Of a stretch of DNA of 64,000 nucleotides, positions 10,574 through 17,355 are shown one piece after another. The notes under the pieces were generated by a model. That model saw only the letters and a list, made by a program, of their open reading frames with translations, did no database searches and had not been told where the DNA came from. Source of the stretch: Granulicella cerasi (GTDB lineage: Bacteria; Acidobacteriota; Terriglobia; Terriglobales; Acidobacteriaceae); contig NZ_JAGSYD010000002.1 of assembly GCF_025685575.1 (NCBI RefSeq), positions 620,001 through 684,000 of the forward strand, given 5' to 3'. Each line of letters opens with the position of its first letter. Position 1 is the first letter of the stretch. Position numbers and translations under genes: made by a program.

Positions 10574-10790
10574 AACAGTTCATGAGTAAGTTGCCTAGCC
10601 AAACAGCCTGGAGCTTATTTTGAAAGCGCCTCCTTCGGAGGACCTGCTAATCCGGGAAGCTGAACCCAATGGGCCTATGGTCCTGTCTCTTTGTCATTCT
10701 GAATCGGTGAATTTCGGTAAGCGCTAAATCACAATCGCACTCAGTACGAGAGGGCGGCTTGGCGGAAGTTGAGGGGTGCCTTTAGGGCTC
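10574..10790. other. Spacer between the gene scar and the type IV secretion operon
   Basis: No gene is visible in these 217 bases. There is a short hairpin (CCTCC-TTC-GGAGG near 10629-10641) without a following T run, so it is not a convincing terminator. Confidence 0.4.
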
Positions 10791-11160
10791 TCACTGCGAA
10801 AGAGCCAGCCCTAACCCGTTCACCTGCTTCGAGAGTTGGGGCTGCGTTGTGGCTATTGACGGCACCTGAGCAGCGTGCTTCCCAAAGTCCAAAGCAGAGG
10901 TTTTCGACATATCCGCGCTGAGGCGTTCTGCGAGGTTAGAGGCGTCGTTTGTGAAGACTTGCGCGTCGTGAGACGCACGGGAAACCGAGACGTAGGCGAA
11001 TCTTGCGTTGATGAGGTCGGAATGGACGTCGGTGTCCATGTTCACGAGAACGCGCTGCGATGTTAGTCCTTGAGAACTGTGCGACGTGACGGCGTAGCCG
11101 TGGTCAAAATGACGCATCTCCTTCGGATCGAAGGAGACATCCTTATCCTCCGTCAGGAAG
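10791..11160 (-). pseudogene. MobF (TrwC/TraI-like) relaxase C-terminal remnant
   Basis: This is the in-frame tail of the virB11 gene. The segment from about 'FLTEDKDVSFDPKEMRHFD' on matches the end of the helicase part of MobF relaxases: motif V-like 'GYAVTSHSSQGLTSQRVLVN' and motif VI-like 'YVSVSRASHDAQVFTND', then a short low-complexity end. The HUH relaxase domain and helicase motifs I-IV are absent from the window. The junction lies near base 11150-11165. The simplest history is one deletion from the end of virB11 into relaxase codons, in frame. Confidence 0.85.
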
Positions 11161-12089
11161 CGCTGCTCAGCGTGGCTATATCCGGAGACCGTAATCAGCT
11201 CCCGGACGCGGCGGCGGCCCTTGTGATCGCGCTCGCAATGGAGAACGAAGTCGACCGCTCTTCCGGTCTGTGACCGAACGAATGTCTGGTCCAGATTGGT
11301 CCTGGCGCTCAGCGCCATGTCTGCGAGCCTATCGAGGGCATCCACGGCCGAATCCGCATGGAGAGTCGCCATCGTCCCGCCGTGGCCGGTGTTCATGGCC
11401 TGGAGCAAGTCATAGCCCGATTCATCCCGAATCTCGCCCATGATGATGCGGTCGGGACGATGGCGTAGAGCAGCGGCCACGAGCTGGCTCGGAGTAACGG
11501 CAACCTGTCCCGGAATCGCGGCGACAGCCTCCCACCGAACGGCGTTCGGATGAGCGATCTTCAGCTCTGCCGGTTGCTCGATGACGACGAGGCGTTCGTC
11601 CATCGGAACGTGATCGAGGAGCGCCTTCATCAGGGTCGACTTACCCGAGCCCGTACCGCCGCTGATGATGCCGTTCTTCCGCTTGCGAATTAGCTCCACC
11701 ACATCATCGCGAACCGACTGGGGAAAACTGCCAGCTTCGACCAGCTGATCACTCGTATACCAGCGGTTGAATTTGCGGACAGTCAGGGTCGGCCCGTTGA
11801 TGGACGATGGCGCTCCGACGACAGCCACGCGCGAGCCGTCAGGCAAGCGTGTGTTGAGGATCGGATTCTGGCCGGTGAGGTCCTGGCCAAGAATGCGGGC
11901 GACACGCTCGATTGCAGCCTGAAGGCGGTCGTTGGCATACGGTGCGGAGAGTGCGATGTGTCCCACGACTCCGCCGCGATCCGCGAAGACACCCGTAGTC
12001 CCGTTAATCATGAGATCGGAGATCGAGTCGTCCTGGAGGAGTGCGCGAAGCTCCTCCGGGAAGAACGGCAATATGAGTTCGAAGCTCAT
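10791..12089 (-). CDS. virB11: VirB11-type secretion ATPase fused to a MobF relaxase tail
   Basis: Residues 1 to about 308 are a VirB11/TrbB hexameric ATPase that powers type IV secretion at the inner membrane. They contain Walker A 'GGTGSGKST' (144-152), 'LRHRPDRIIMGEIR' (208-221) and the His-box 'GGTMATLHADS' (237-247). The usual end of VirB11 ('RRVRELITVSGY', 293-304) is followed without a stop by about 120 residues of a different protein: the C-terminal part of a TrwC/TraI-like conjugative relaxase-helicase, with motifs 'HGYAVTSHSSQGLT' and 'RFAYVSVSRASHDAQ'. The family normally ends near residue 310-340, so this 432-residue product is a fusion. The start ATG overlaps the virB8 stop (ATGA). 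Whether the ATPase still works with the tail is unknown. Confidence 0.93.
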   Translation of the reverse strand: MSFELILPFFPEELRALLQDDSISDLMINGTTGVFADRGGVVGHIALSAPYANDRLQAAIERVARILGQDLTGQNPILNTRLPDGSRVAVVGAPSSINGPTLTVRKFNRWYTSDQLVEAGSFPQSVRDDVVELIRKRKNGIISGGTGSGKSTLMKALLDHVPMDERLVVIEQPAELKIAHPNAVRWEAVAAIPGQVAVTPSQLVAAALRHRPDRIIMGEIRDESGYDLLQAMNTGHGGTMATLHADSAVDALDRLADMALSARTNLDQTFVRSQTGRAVDFVLHCERDHKGRRRVRELITVSGYSHAEQRFLTEDKDVSFDPKEMRHFDHGYAVTSHSSQGLTSQRVLVNMDTDVHSDLINARFAYVSVSRASHDAQVFTNDASNLAERLSADMSKTSALDFGKHAAQVPSIATTQPQLSKQVNGLGLALSQ

Positions 12090-12892
12090 CGTCCTGCCCC
12101 CGGAGTGGGCTGGGCGATGGCGTTCGTATTCGCTTCGGTTGTGCCGGGCGTCTGTACGTCCACAGAAACACGGTTCTCATGGAACTCTGTCAACGTAAGC
12201 CCGAGCGGATTGATGAACTCATACTGAGGGAAGATCTTCGCCTGATCGCTGACCTGCTTCGGATTCAGATAGTACGTTGCGGACAGCAGCCAATGCTCCG
12301 TACGCGGCTGATGAGAGGTGTGTTCTGAGTAGAGCTTGTCCAGCGTGATGAGCGCCGTTCCTCGGGCCACACGGACGCCTTGGACGGTCTCCTCGGACAT
12401 GGAGGTGATGGTCACGTTGCGCACCTGAACATCACCCGACTCGACCTGTCCTCCCGTGACCTGAGAGACAAGATGGCTATCGTTGTCAGTAGCCATGAGC
12501 TGCGCAGCCAGCGGCTGCGCGAGGAAGTAGTAGTTCAACGGATATTTCTTTGCGATGACCTCCCGATTGATGGTGAAACGATAGTTCACCCAATCCGTGA
12601 GATAGGTACGCACTTCCCCTTCGCGTGGGCTGTAGTTCAGATCACTGTATTGAATTGCCTGAGCGCGCCCCATCTCGTCGATTCGGATGTATCGACTGGC
12701 GATCGGGCGATGAGCCAACGAGAAGTTGAGCCACATGGATCCGCAGAGAAGCATAGCGCCGCAACCAATCACAAAGCGGTAGGCTTGGCGCTCTGAGTAG
12801 TGCGACGAGTAGACCTCGTTGCCGATCTTGTCCGTGAGCAAGGCTTGCTCCGATGTAAGCGCCGATCCAACGTGAACTGTGTGTGCTGACAT
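12086..12892 (-). CDS. virB8: Type IV secretion protein VirB8/TrbF
   Basis: Bitopic inner-membrane protein that helps assemble the secretion channel. Its 268 residues show a short cytoplasmic N terminus, one membrane segment (about 43-58, 'VIGCGAMLLCGSMWLNFSL') and a periplasmic NTF2-like domain with 'VRTYLTDWVNYRF' and 'ATYYLNPKQVSDQAKIFPQ'. The C terminus is extended by a Pro/Thr-rich stretch. It overlaps virB11 by four bases and lies 141 bases after virB6 in the same operon. Identification rests on topology, domain flavour and operon position. Confidence 0.85.
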   Translation of the reverse strand: MSAHTVHVGSALTSEQALLTDKIGNEVYSSHYSERQAYRFVIGCGAMLLCGSMWLNFSLAHRPIASRYIRIDEMGRAQAIQYSDLNYSPREGEVRTYLTDWVNYRFTINREVIAKKYPLNYYFLAQPLAAQLMATDNDSHLVSQVTGGQVESGDVQVRNVTITSMSEETVQGVRVARGTALITLDKLYSEHTSHQPRTEHWLLSATYYLNPKQVSDQAKIFPQYEFINPLGLTLTEFHENRVSVDVQTPGTTEANTNAIAQPTPGAGR

Positions 12893-13033
12893 AAGGACTG
12901 ATTCCCCTTTCCAAAATGCTTTCCGGGAGTGTGACTAAGCAATCTGCCGTGGCAAAGACAGCGATGTAGCGTAATGGGAGAGATAGCTTAGCTCACACCC
13001 GCGAGCACCATGCGGGTAAAAAGCGGCGATCGA

Positions 13034-13957
13034 TCAAGCGGCTCCCGCGCCCGCCATGGCGGCGCTTGAAGCCACTTTGCCGATCGCATTTCCCACGCTT
13101 CCAGCCATACCAGCGGCACCGCCGAAGATCGCCTGAGTCATGCTCGGGATGAAAAGCATGTTGATGACGAAGGCAACGAAGACCATCAGGCATGGGATGA
13201 GATTCGCGATCCACATTTCCATCGAGTAGTTCCCATTGAACGTTTGCTGAAGGAACCCGTTCATGAATCCAGCCCAGACATAAATGAACGCGGCGGCAAC
13301 GGCGCGGATCATGGCGAAGCTGATGAGCACGTCAAGAAACTGGAAGAACTTCGCACGATAGCTCTGCATCATCAGAAGAGGAATGAAGACCGGACCGAAG
13401 AGAGCAGTCACTCCGTACAGGATGAAGGCGCTTACATTGATGACGAAGAGGATCGCCGAGGCGAGGCCGAGCATGATCTGGACGAGCACATAGCAGAGGA
13501 TCTCAACGGGCGCAGTGAAGGACGGCATTGCCGTCCCGTCCCCGGCGGTCTTCAGAAGCTGTAAGAGTTGATCGAGCGAATTCTGATCAAATGCCGCCAC
13601 CATCGCTTGGGCGATGTACGAGAAGAAGTGATTGATGCCAAAGCTCGCTCCGGGAAACGGGTTGACCCAGTAGTTGAGCATCAAGCTGCAGATGATGAGC
13701 TTCATCAGGAAGTTGGTGAGATCGCCAGCGCGGACAGGATGATGATGAAGCCGCAAGGTCATCCCACTCGTGTTCCAGTTCACGACCATACTCACAAGAG
13801 TGAAGAGCGCGATGCAGCTCAGCTCGATTGCACCGAGTTGAGTCAGCGCACCACCGTTCTGCGTGGTGAGATTCGTGAGGTTGTTCGTGAACTGGTAGAG
13901 CCAGTCCATACCCGAGCTTGCGGAAGGTAACGCTTGTGCGAGAAGTGCGATGCTCAT
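13034..13957 (-). CDS. virB6: Type IV secretion polytopic membrane protein VirB6/TrbL
   Basis: 307-residue integral membrane protein with several strongly hydrophobic segments ('LIICSLMLNYW', 'ILCYVLVQIMLGLASAILFVI', 'FILYGVTALFGPVFIPLLM', 'MIRAVAAAFIYVWAGF', 'LIPCLMVFVAFVINMLFI'). The central 'GPVFIPLLMMQSYRAKFFQ' is typical of TrbL/VirB6, which forms part of the inner-membrane pore. The C terminus is Gly/Ala-rich. It sits between a 68-residue membrane protein and virB8. Start ATG at 13957; a GGAG-like signal lies a few bases upstream. Confidence 0.87.
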   Translation of the reverse strand: MSIALLAQALPSASSGMDWLYQFTNNLTNLTTQNGGALTQLGAIELSCIALFTLVSMVVNWNTSGMTLRLHHHPVRAGDLTNFLMKLIICSLMLNYWVNPFPGASFGINHFFSYIAQAMVAAFDQNSLDQLLQLLKTAGDGTAMPSFTAPVEILCYVLVQIMLGLASAILFVINVSAFILYGVTALFGPVFIPLLMMQSYRAKFFQFLDVLISFAMIRAVAAAFIYVWAGFMNGFLQQTFNGNYSMEMWIANLIPCLMVFVAFVINMLFIPSMTQAIFGGAAGMAGSVGNAIGKVASSAAMAGAGAA

Positions 13958-13975
13958 GACGAATCTCCAATGCCT

Positions 13976-14182
13976 CTAAGGGATGTAGCTCTTCCACGTC
14001 TTGCCTTCACTGCCTGCTGCGGAGTTCTGCTTGCGCTTGTTCTCTTCGACCGTCTTGCGGATGGTTATCTCTTCCTTCTTGCGGTGCTCGGCTTCGTGGC
14101 GTTGGTAAAGGACGGCGCTGGCGAGTAGGGTCAGCGCCGCAAGAATCGCAATCAACAACTTGGTGTTGAGCAGCTTCAGCAT
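13976..14182 (-). CDS. Small membrane protein of the type IV secretion operon
   Basis: 68 residues: a hydrophobic N-terminal segment ('LLIAILAALTLLASAVLY') followed by a very charged helix ('RHEAEHRKKEEITIRKTVEE') and the end 'GKTWKSYIP'. It looks like a single-pass or signal-anchored protein facing the periplasm. It lies between virB5 and virB6 with close spacing (9 bases after virB5), where other systems encode small proteins such as the entry-exclusion or VirB7-like lipoprotein; no lipobox cysteine is present, so it is not a classical VirB7. Its last nine residues resemble those of the preceding VirB5 (NTWQTYLP), see findings. No family recognised. Confidence 0.7.
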   Translation of the reverse strand: MLKLLNTKLLIAILAALTLLASAVLYQRHEAEHRKKEEITIRKTVEENKRKQNSAAGSEGKTWKSYIP

Positions 14183-14191
14183 GTCGTCTCT

Positions 14192-14980
14192 CTACGGCAG
14201 ATAGGTCTGCCAGGTATTGCTCTCTGTGGCGGCGCTCATGTCGTGCGTTGAACGCTGAGTCTGCACGAAAGCAGCATCGTTGAGGTCGGTGGCGGCTGCA
14301 TTGCGCCGCTCCATATTGGCCACGGCCATCTGAGAAGCAACGCAAGCCTGAAGAGCGCCCTGGTTCTGAATCTCGGACATCTTCTGTGCCTCCGCTGCAT
14401 TAAGTAGGTTCAGCTGCTGCACTTCGCTGTTGGTCGTGCTCGACCCATCAAGCTGGTTGGCTGTCAGGGTGCTGTTAGCCGTTGCGTTCTGCGTGCGGCC
14501 TGCACGGTACGCTCCGACCGCCGTGATGCAGTCGGGCGAGATGGCGTCAGACATCTCGACCATCGCAAGCTGCGACATCTGCGGAGTGCCAACCGTCTGG
14601 CCTTGGAAGTAACTACTCACGTTCGAACTGACGGGAGTAGTCGCCGAATTCCAAGCGGTGGCTGACGCCGAGGTTGAACCGCCGTTGAGCGCGACCGTCA
14701 TGCCGGCAGTTTCGCCGAATGTATTTGCAACATTCACGCTCTTCAACGCAGTCATCGCCGTCTGCCATTGCTGCTTCAGGCTGAAGTGCTCGACGTTGTT
14801 CTTGAGCATCGTGTACTGTGACTCGAGCGTCGTGAGCTGCGAGACGAGGCTTGCATAACTGGTCGGGTCGAAGACGATGTCGCCGATCCCGAACAGAGCA
14901 AAGCTAGGTGTGGCGGTCAGTAGGAGGACTCCTCCTCCAATGAGCCATCTACGCGGGTGTTTGAGCTGGATCTTCATCAT
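14192..14980 (-). CDS. virB5: Type IV secretion protein VirB5/TrbJ
   Basis: Secreted minor pilus-tip or periplasmic component. A signal peptide is visible ('RRWLIGGGVLLLTATPSFA'), followed by 'FGIGDIVFDPTSYASLV' and 'LTTLESQYTMLKNNVEHF', the characteristic TrbJ/VirB5 opening ('VFDPTNY...Q...L..QY..L'), and a mostly helical, Ser/Thr/Asn-rich body. I chose ATG 14980 (ATGATG) because TTTGGAGCTC precedes it and the signal peptide starts there; the open frame extends to 15097 without signal. 262 residues. It lies between the two small ORFs of the operon. Confidence 0.85.
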   Translation of the reverse strand: MMKIQLKHPRRWLIGGGVLLLTATPSFALFGIGDIVFDPTSYASLVSQLTTLESQYTMLKNNVEHFSLKQQWQTAMTALKSVNVANTFGETAGMTVALNGGSTSASATAWNSATTPVSSNVSSYFQGQTVGTPQMSQLAMVEMSDAISPDCITAVGAYRAGRTQNATANSTLTANQLDGSSTTNSEVQQLNLLNAAEAQKMSEIQNQGALQACVASQMAVANMERRNAAATDLNDAAFVQTQRSTHDMSAATESNTWQTYLP

Positions 14981-14999
14981 GAGCTCCAAAGGGAAATGT

Positions 15000-15203
15000 T
15001 TAGAAGTAGCAGGGACACGTCGGATTGAAGCCTTCATAGAAGCAGGCCTTATCAAGGCCGCCGATGAGAGAACCGACGAACTCAAGAGAATCCTCACCCG
15101 GACGCGCTATGCGGAAGGTGTTCCCCATCAAGGCGAGCAGCGCGCCTGCGAGGCACACTTCAACTCCAACGCAGAGGAACGGACGTACGCGGGGAAGGAT
15201 CAC
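15000..15203 (-). CDS. Small membrane protein with cysteine-rich C terminus, secretion operon
   Basis: 67 residues starting at GTG 15203, preceded by a strong AAAGGAGG eight bases upstream, which is the main reason to believe the gene. One hydrophobic segment ('FLCVGVEVCLAGALLALMG') is followed by a soluble stretch and the unusual end 'KACFYEGFNPTCPCYF', with four cysteines in the last 17 residues or so. It lies between virB10 and virB5, separated from each by about 20 bases. I know no family; a VirB7-like or channel-stabilising role is possible by position, but that is inference. Confidence 0.7.
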   Translation of the reverse strand: MILPRVRPFLCVGVEVCLAGALLALMGNTFRIARPGEDSLEFVGSLIGGLDKACFYEGFNPTCPCYF

Positions 15204-15219
15204 AACGAGCCTCCTTTCG

Positions 15220-16494
15220 TTACAGAGTTGGGTCGACGCGATGCTCCGCGTACGAAGGAATAAGGATGTCGCGACCGATGTAGATGCGCGCGCGTGAGCC
15301 TTCCTTGAGCGTGATAACCGGCAGACGATTGAGGAAATGATTCAGTACCTGCTCGCCCTCAGAGGAAGTCTGCTCCGAGATGCCGTTACGAATCTGCGTT
15401 GATGGCGTGAAGACACTGCCGTTGTTGCCGATCTGCGCCAGGCCGCCGAGGCCACCGATAGCAGCGGCAGCGCCGAACGCCATCAGGTATCCGTGATCGA
15501 TCTTCGTGGCCAGGCCTGTCGTCCCAATCTGATCGAGACCGACATACTTGTCGAAGTCGAGCGAAAACCCGTCCGGGCACACAGCGCGATGGAAGGTGAC
15601 GAACATCTTTCGCTGCTGTGCGTTGCCTACGTTCTGCACCGTGCCGATCAAGCGAGTACCCTGCGGCATGAGCAGTTGCTGATGATCGTGCGAGTAGTAA
15701 TCGGTGGTCAGCATCACAAGGATGGGGCCGGACAGGCCGCCGTCGATGTGGTTGGTAACGACACCTTCTAGCACCGTTCCCTCGAAGACCCGGTAGAGCT
15801 GCCCCTGATAGTTGTCGAAGTTATAGGACGACATCGGATCGGTCTTTGCGGTCTGAGCCACGGTCTGCTCTTTGGACCCCGTATGGCCTGACAAATCCTC
15901 TTCGGAACCCTTGTCGCTGGCCTCCGACTTCGCCGCAAGCACTGCGGTGGGCGCAGCTCCCACTCCCTGATGGGAGAAATCAATGGCCACGGTGTCGCTG
16001 TTCCGCGCGTCCTGTCGCTGCTTCTCGATAGCCAGCCTCTTCTGTTTCGCCTCAGCCTGAGCTTCAGAGACATTCGAGGTGTGTTGCGGCGCATTTGCGC
16101 TGTCGCCATAAATCTGTGATTTCTGCGCAGCCGTCATCGGTGGTGTACCTGCCGACTCCGGACTGGGCACCGCTTGCTCTTGCTGCAACTCCTGCATGGC
16201 ATCGGCTAGCGCCTTCTTTCGCTGCAACTCTTCTGCGTCATGGCGAGCCTGATTCTGTTGCTGGGCCTGGAAGCTCGATACTTGCTGGGCATTGGGCGTC
16301 ATTGGGCTTGTGGTCAGCGCACTCTGAGGAGCGGCTTTCTTGCTGCCGCTGACCAGGCTGGAGAGATTCGCTATCCCAATGAGGGCAACGATCACCACAA
16401 GGGCAATGACGACGGGCATGGTCTTCCGCAGAGGAGGCTTCGCCTCCGGCTGCTCGGGGACGCTTGCTGAGGGTGTGTTGATCTCTTCCGGCAT
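15220..16494 (-). CDS. virB10: Type IV secretion protein VirB10/TrbI
   Basis: Channel scaffold spanning inner membrane to outer membrane. The product has 424 residues: a short cytoplasmic N terminus, one membrane helix (about 26-48, 'MPVVIALVVIVALIGIANL'), a Gln/Ala-rich periplasmic linker, and the conserved C-terminal beta-barrel domain with 'VLEGVVTNHIDGGLSGPILV', 'LMPQGTRLIGTVQN' and 'AFGAAAAIGGLGGLAQIG' (the antenna region). The ATG shares one base with the virB9 stop (TAATG). Confidence 0.95.
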   Translation of the reverse strand: MPEEINTPSASVPEQPEAKPPLRKTMPVVIALVVIVALIGIANLSSLVSGSKKAAPQSALTTSPMTPNAQQVSSFQAQQQNQARHDAEELQRKKALADAMQELQQEQAVPSPESAGTPPMTAAQKSQIYGDSANAPQHTSNVSEAQAEAKQKRLAIEKQRQDARNSDTVAIDFSHQGVGAAPTAVLAAKSEASDKGSEEDLSGHTGSKEQTVAQTAKTDPMSSYNFDNYQGQLYRVFEGTVLEGVVTNHIDGGLSGPILVMLTTDYYSHDHQQLLMPQGTRLIGTVQNVGNAQQRKMFVTFHRAVCPDGFSLDFDKYVGLDQIGTTGLATKIDHGYLMAFGAAAAIGGLGGLAQIGNNGSVFTPSTQIRNGISEQTSSEGEQVLNHFLNRLPVITLKEGSRARIYIGRDILIPSYAEHRVDPTL

Positions 16495-17330
16495 TACTGC
16501 CTCCCTTCAGGTGAGCGGTGAAAGTCAACCTTCTGCTTGCCAATTTCGAGATAACCGCCGTCGATCTGCTTCGGCACGATGTACAGGCCATTCGAGAAAT
16601 CGAAGTTGATGAGCGAGGGCTTCTTGTCCTTCACCTCATAGAGAGCGGGCGTCTCCTGAAACTGGCCGCGCAGATAGGTGAACTTGTCATCCCGCCAAAT
16701 CTGCTGAAGTCCAAGCTCCTTACCTTTCTTCTCGTCCCAGGTGAAATCGAAGTGGAGCGAGCCGGGATACTGACTGCGGTACTGTTCTGCTTTCGCCGCT
16801 TCTGCCTTCAGTTCGGCGGCCTGAGCCGCTTTGGCTGTAGCAGCTTCCTGCTTTGCTTTATCGAGGTCTGCAGCAGGTACGAAGACGGGAAGCTGGGCGA
16901 GGCGATCCTTGGCAGCTTTATCGCCGGGGTCGATGCGGATCTTCGAGTCAAAGTGCGCGTCCGCGTCGTTCGACACTTCCTGAAGCTGAAGGGTGTACTC
17001 GTTGCCGTGGTCGGAGACGATATGGATGTCCGTCGATCCGTTCACCACCTTTGGCTTCACGCTCACGAAGCGCGATGCGACATGCCCGCCGTCGAATACC
17101 CAGTCCACCGTGTCGCCTGCAAAGACATTCGCAACCTTCTCCTCGGCGGGCAGCACGATCAGTGTGCACTGGAGCAGGCCAGCCCGGATAATGGGCGGCG
17201 TCTGGGACTCCGAGACGGACACAGTGCGCGGAGCGGACGGCTGGAGAGGATGGTTCAGCTCAAGCGCCCGCAGCGGCAGCGATGGGAGCATGATTCCGGC
17301 GGCAACAAAGAGAGGGATGAGTGGTTTCAC
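16494..17330 (-). CDS. virB9: Type IV secretion protein VirB9/TrbG
   Basis: Outer-membrane-associated ring component that partners VirB10. It has a signal peptide ('LIPLFVAAGIMLPSLPLRA'), an N-terminal domain with 'CTLIVLPAEEKVANVFAGDT' (the typical 'VLP..E.I..V..GD' motif), an Ala/Lys-rich helical linker (about residues 175-200), and the C-terminal domain with 'FDFTWDEKKG', 'IWRDDKFTYLRGQF' and 'GLYIVPKQIDGGYLEIGKQ'. I chose GTG 17330, which follows AAAGGACTGAAGCC and starts just before the signal peptide; an upstream ATG at 17378 would overlap virB4. 278 residues. Confidence 0.93.
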   Translation of the reverse strand: MKPLIPLFVAAGIMLPSLPLRALELNHPLQPSAPRTVSVSESQTPPIIRAGLLQCTLIVLPAEEKVANVFAGDTVDWVFDGGHVASRFVSVKPKVVNGSTDIHIVSDHGNEYTLQLQEVSNDADAHFDSKIRIDPGDKAAKDRLAQLPVFVPAADLDKAKQEAATAKAAQAAELKAEAAKAEQYRSQYPGSLHFDFTWDEKKGKELGLQQIWRDDKFTYLRGQFQETPALYEVKDKKPSLINFDFSNGLYIVPKQIDGGYLEIGKQKVDFHRSPEGRQ

Positions 17331-17355
17331 GGCTTCAGTCCTTTCGAGTGCTGGG

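Noticed and set aside
10629-10641. Terminator behind virB11
   Set aside because: The stem is only five base pairs and no T run follows on either strand.
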